The position numbers and the translations under genes are program-made. 64,000 nucleotides of DNA, from positions 4,216,001 through 4,280,000 of the forward strand of contig NZ_CP009428.1 of NCBI RefSeq assembly GCF_000758725.1, in the 5' to 3' direction. The stretch comes from Paenibacillus odorifer. GTDB lineage: Bacteria; Bacillota; Bacilli; Paenibacillales; Paenibacillaceae. This document shows, piece after piece, positions 62,495-64,000 of the stretch. Below the pieces are notes generated by a model. That model saw nothing but the letters and a program-made list of their open reading frames with translations. It was not told the origin of the DNA and ran no database searches. Each line of letters starts with the position of its first letter. The first letter of the stretch is position 1.

Positions 62495-64000
62495 TTACCG
62501 ACTCGCTGCCTCCATGATCCAGTCGGTCAATTCGTTGATTTGTCTTTTCACGGCGATTGGGTCGCGGTACCAGGATTGGTTCTCCGTCCATAAAAATACC
62601 CGATTGTTGCGAATCGGCTCGAGCGTCCCCCAGATCGGATCAGCCTGCAGCGATTCCAAGCTGGCTTCTGTCGTCAGAATCAAATAATCACCCATGTACT
62701 CCGAAAGTTTCTCCAGCGAAAATTCATAGTAGGATTCTTTCAGCATAAATTCTGGAACCGTCGTCGGCGGTTTCAGCCCCATTATTTCATACATTAGCCG
62801 GCCGCCTCGTCCCGACTTCGGACCAAAAAGGCTCACGTTTCCATCGTACTCTTGCATAATTGAAAGCGTCTCTCCTTCGGGAACGGCTTGTTGGACTTTC
62901 TCCCGAATGTCTGCAATGTCCTTCTCGAATTGTTCGTTCCATTTCTCCGCTTCCTCGCGTTTATCCAGCAAGTCGCCGAAATACATCATTTCCTCCTGAA
63001 TGGATGCAAACTGATTGTAAGGAACAGATACCGTAGGTGCGATCATCTGATATTTATCGACTACCTCAGGCTGTGGATTATGCGTTATGATTAAATCCGG
63101 ATTGAGCTCCAGCAGCTTCTCTAATGAGTCACCTACATCCGTCACGACGTCCAGCATTCCCTCAAGATAAGGACTCGACATCAAGAACGATTCGGCTGCG
63201 ATCGGCTGGACTTCCAGCGCAAGTACGGTGCCGAGATAAGAAATTGCCGCTACGCGCTGAGGATGTGCAGGAACCTCGACATCGCCGAAAGCAGTCTTAA
63301 CTACCTTGATCTCCGAAGATGTCAAAACCTCTGACTCTTGGGTGACCATGGTTGGAGAAGCGCTGACGGCAACCTGGCTGTTCGTTGCGCCTCCGTTGTT
63401 CACCGCCCCACCACAAGCTGTTAACATCACGGTCAAACATAACAGCATCACTGCATAAAAACTTCTGGTTGCTCTAGTCATTTTATTCGCCCCATCCTGT
63501 TGAAATTGATAATCAATATCACTCACATAAAAAGGATAGCTTAATGACCGGCTTAGAACAACGGACGATTGTGACATATTCCTTGCATAATCTGAAACGA
63601 ACTGGCCGTATCGTTTACGATATTGGCCTGGCGTCATGCCGACATACTTTTTGAACATGCGGCTGAAATAAATGAGGTCCGGATAACCGACATGTGATGC
63701 TATTTCCTGTTGCGTTGCTATCGTGCCGGCCAGCAGAGCCTTCGCATCTTCCATTCGGAAACGAATGACGTAGTCCAGCGGACTGAGCCCCGTCTGTTCT
63801 TTAAATTTTCGCGAAATGTATTGTTGGCTGTAATTCAATTGCCGAGCAAGCTCCTCAAACGAGATCGGCTGGCGGTAATTCCTGGACAAATGCCGAATAA
63901 CTTGCTCCGATAAAGATGGCTCACCGGCTCCGAACAGACGCTCCCTCAGGACAGCGTGAACGAAGCGGATAAAGTCTCCCTTGGCCGACAGCCGGGTCAA
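62495..64000 (-). CDS. AraC regulator read in frame into an iron-siderophore-binding lipoprotein (partial at the window edge)
   Basis: One frame of at least 501 codons. Residues 1-150 in view are the end of an AraC regulator: ISFEELARQLNYSQQYISRKFK and IATQQEIASHVGYPDLIYFSR helix-turn-helices, then PGQYRKRY. About 40 unstructured codons lead to M-TRATRSFYAVMLLCLTVM with lipobox LTAC (internal ATG 63481), followed by a FeuA/FepB-like class III binding protein (VPAHPQRVAAISYLG, LNPDLIITHNP, ending ELTDWIMEAA). GGGG lies 8 bases before ATG 63481, and a promoter and Fur box precede it. The lipoprotein (62495-63481, 328 residues) is probably made separately; the upstream gene has lost, or never had, a stop. 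Confidence 0.85.
   Translation of the reverse strand: MTRLSAKGDFIRFVHAVLRERLFGAGEPSLSEQVIRHLSRNYRQPISFEELARQLNYSQQYISRKFKEQTGLSPLDYVIRFRMEDAKALLAGTIATQQEIASHVGYPDLIYFSRMFKKYVGMTPGQYRKRYGQFVSDYARNMSQSSVVLSRSLSYPFYVSDIDYQFQQDGANKMTRATRSFYAVMLLCLTVMLTACGGAVNNGGATNSQVAVSASPTMVTQESEVLTSSEIKVVKTAFGDVEVPAHPQRVAAISYLGTVLALEVQPIAAESFLMSSPYLEGMLDVVTDVGDSLEKLLELNPDLIITHNPQPEVVDKYQMIAPTVSVPYNQFASIQEEMMYFGDLLDKREEAEKWNEQFEKDIADIREKVQQAVPEGETLSIMQEYDGNVSLFGPKSGRGGRLMYEIMGLKPPTTVPEFMLKESYYEFSLEKLSEYMGDYLILTTEASLESLQADPIWGTLEPIRNNRVFLWTENQSWYRDPIAVKRQINELTDWIMEAASR
63502..63561 (-). promoter_or_regulatory. Promoter and Fur box inside the fused frame
   Basis: On the minus strand TTGTTC (63556-63561) and TATCCT (63533-63538) are 17 bases apart. 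A 19-base segment at 63502-63520 (GATATTGATTATCAATTTC) matches the classic Fur box at 15 of 19 positions and lies between the -10 and the lipoprotein ribosome site. This fits iron-repressed expression of the lipoprotein from within the AraC/lipoprotein frame. Confidence 0.65.

Noticed and set aside
1..64000. tRNA, rRNA, CRISPR arrays, replication origin
   Set aside because: No cloverleaf, rRNA signature, regularly spaced repeats or DnaA-box clusters were noticed on reading; a formal scan was not possible.

Overview
The window looks like chromosomal DNA of a Paenibacillus-type Firmicute. The supporting evidence is: Shine-Dalgarno sites of the AAGGAGG kind before nearly every gene, moderate GC, a YesM/YesN two-component pair beside a LipO-type lipoprotein and LplB/YtcP-type permeases, a GH46 chitosanase of the Bacillus circulans MH-K1 type, and several secreted multidomain phosphatases. 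No rRNA, tRNA or CRISPR array was seen.

Layout. 1-2.7 kb is a decayed mobile or defence region: the edge of a DUF4297-like nuclease gene, a large serine recombinase broken by two in-frame TAG codons, a small divergent gene and a gene remnant. 3-5.1 kb holds a DUF3626 gene and an S51 peptidase. 5.3-12.4 kb is one minus-strand operon: a GntR/FCD regulator with a palindromic operator, an M20 amidohydrolase, MetN/MetI/MetQ-like uptake proteins, a URO-D-family protein, a ProC-like reductase and a VOC protein. 12.6-15.2 kb has an NSS sodium symporter and a FusB-type EF-G-binding protein preceded by what looks like a leader-peptide attenuator. 15.2-22.5 kb is a sugar-uptake locus: two permeases on the minus strand, with kinase, AraC-type response regulator and binding lipoprotein on the plus strand. 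22.5-31.9 kb is mixed metabolism and signalling: a CE2-like esterase, a CDP-alcohol phosphatidyltransferase, a very large hybrid kinase with two different histidine-kinase cores, a TIM-barrel epimerase, a LysR regulator, an aldo/keto reductase and a DUF1648 membrane protein.

32.2-36.7 kb is a MurNAc recycling operon (murQ-murP-mupG-murR) behind a cre-like site. 36.8-44.6 kb is a putative envelope-stress module: response regulator, kinase, BceAB/YxdLM-like ABC transporter, YxeA, a VanZ/RDD protein and a DUF418 protein. The transporter and DUF418 promoters carry nearly identical direct-repeat operators. 44.7-52.9 kb encodes mainly exported hydrolases: a PhoA-type phosphatase with a C-terminal stalk domain, a beta/gamma-crystallin-like protein, a purple-acid-phosphatase-like protein, a chitosanase with a divergent AraC regulator, and a polysaccharide deacetylase with a YkoP-like partner.

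55.9-62.1 kb is a run of seven minus-strand genes resembling polymorphic-toxin immunity arrays (LRR, bactofilin-like, DUF4303, SMI1/KNR4 and unknowns) with no toxin in view. The window ends in an iron-uptake lipoprotein gene with its own apparent promoter and Fur box, read in frame from an upstream AraC gene with no stop codon between them.

The signals most worth checking are the FusB leader (about 14.95-15.17 kb), the shared operators at 42.1 and 43.5 kb, the AraC/lipoprotein fusion (63.5 kb), the metNIQ/URO-D/ProC operon and the immunity-like array.
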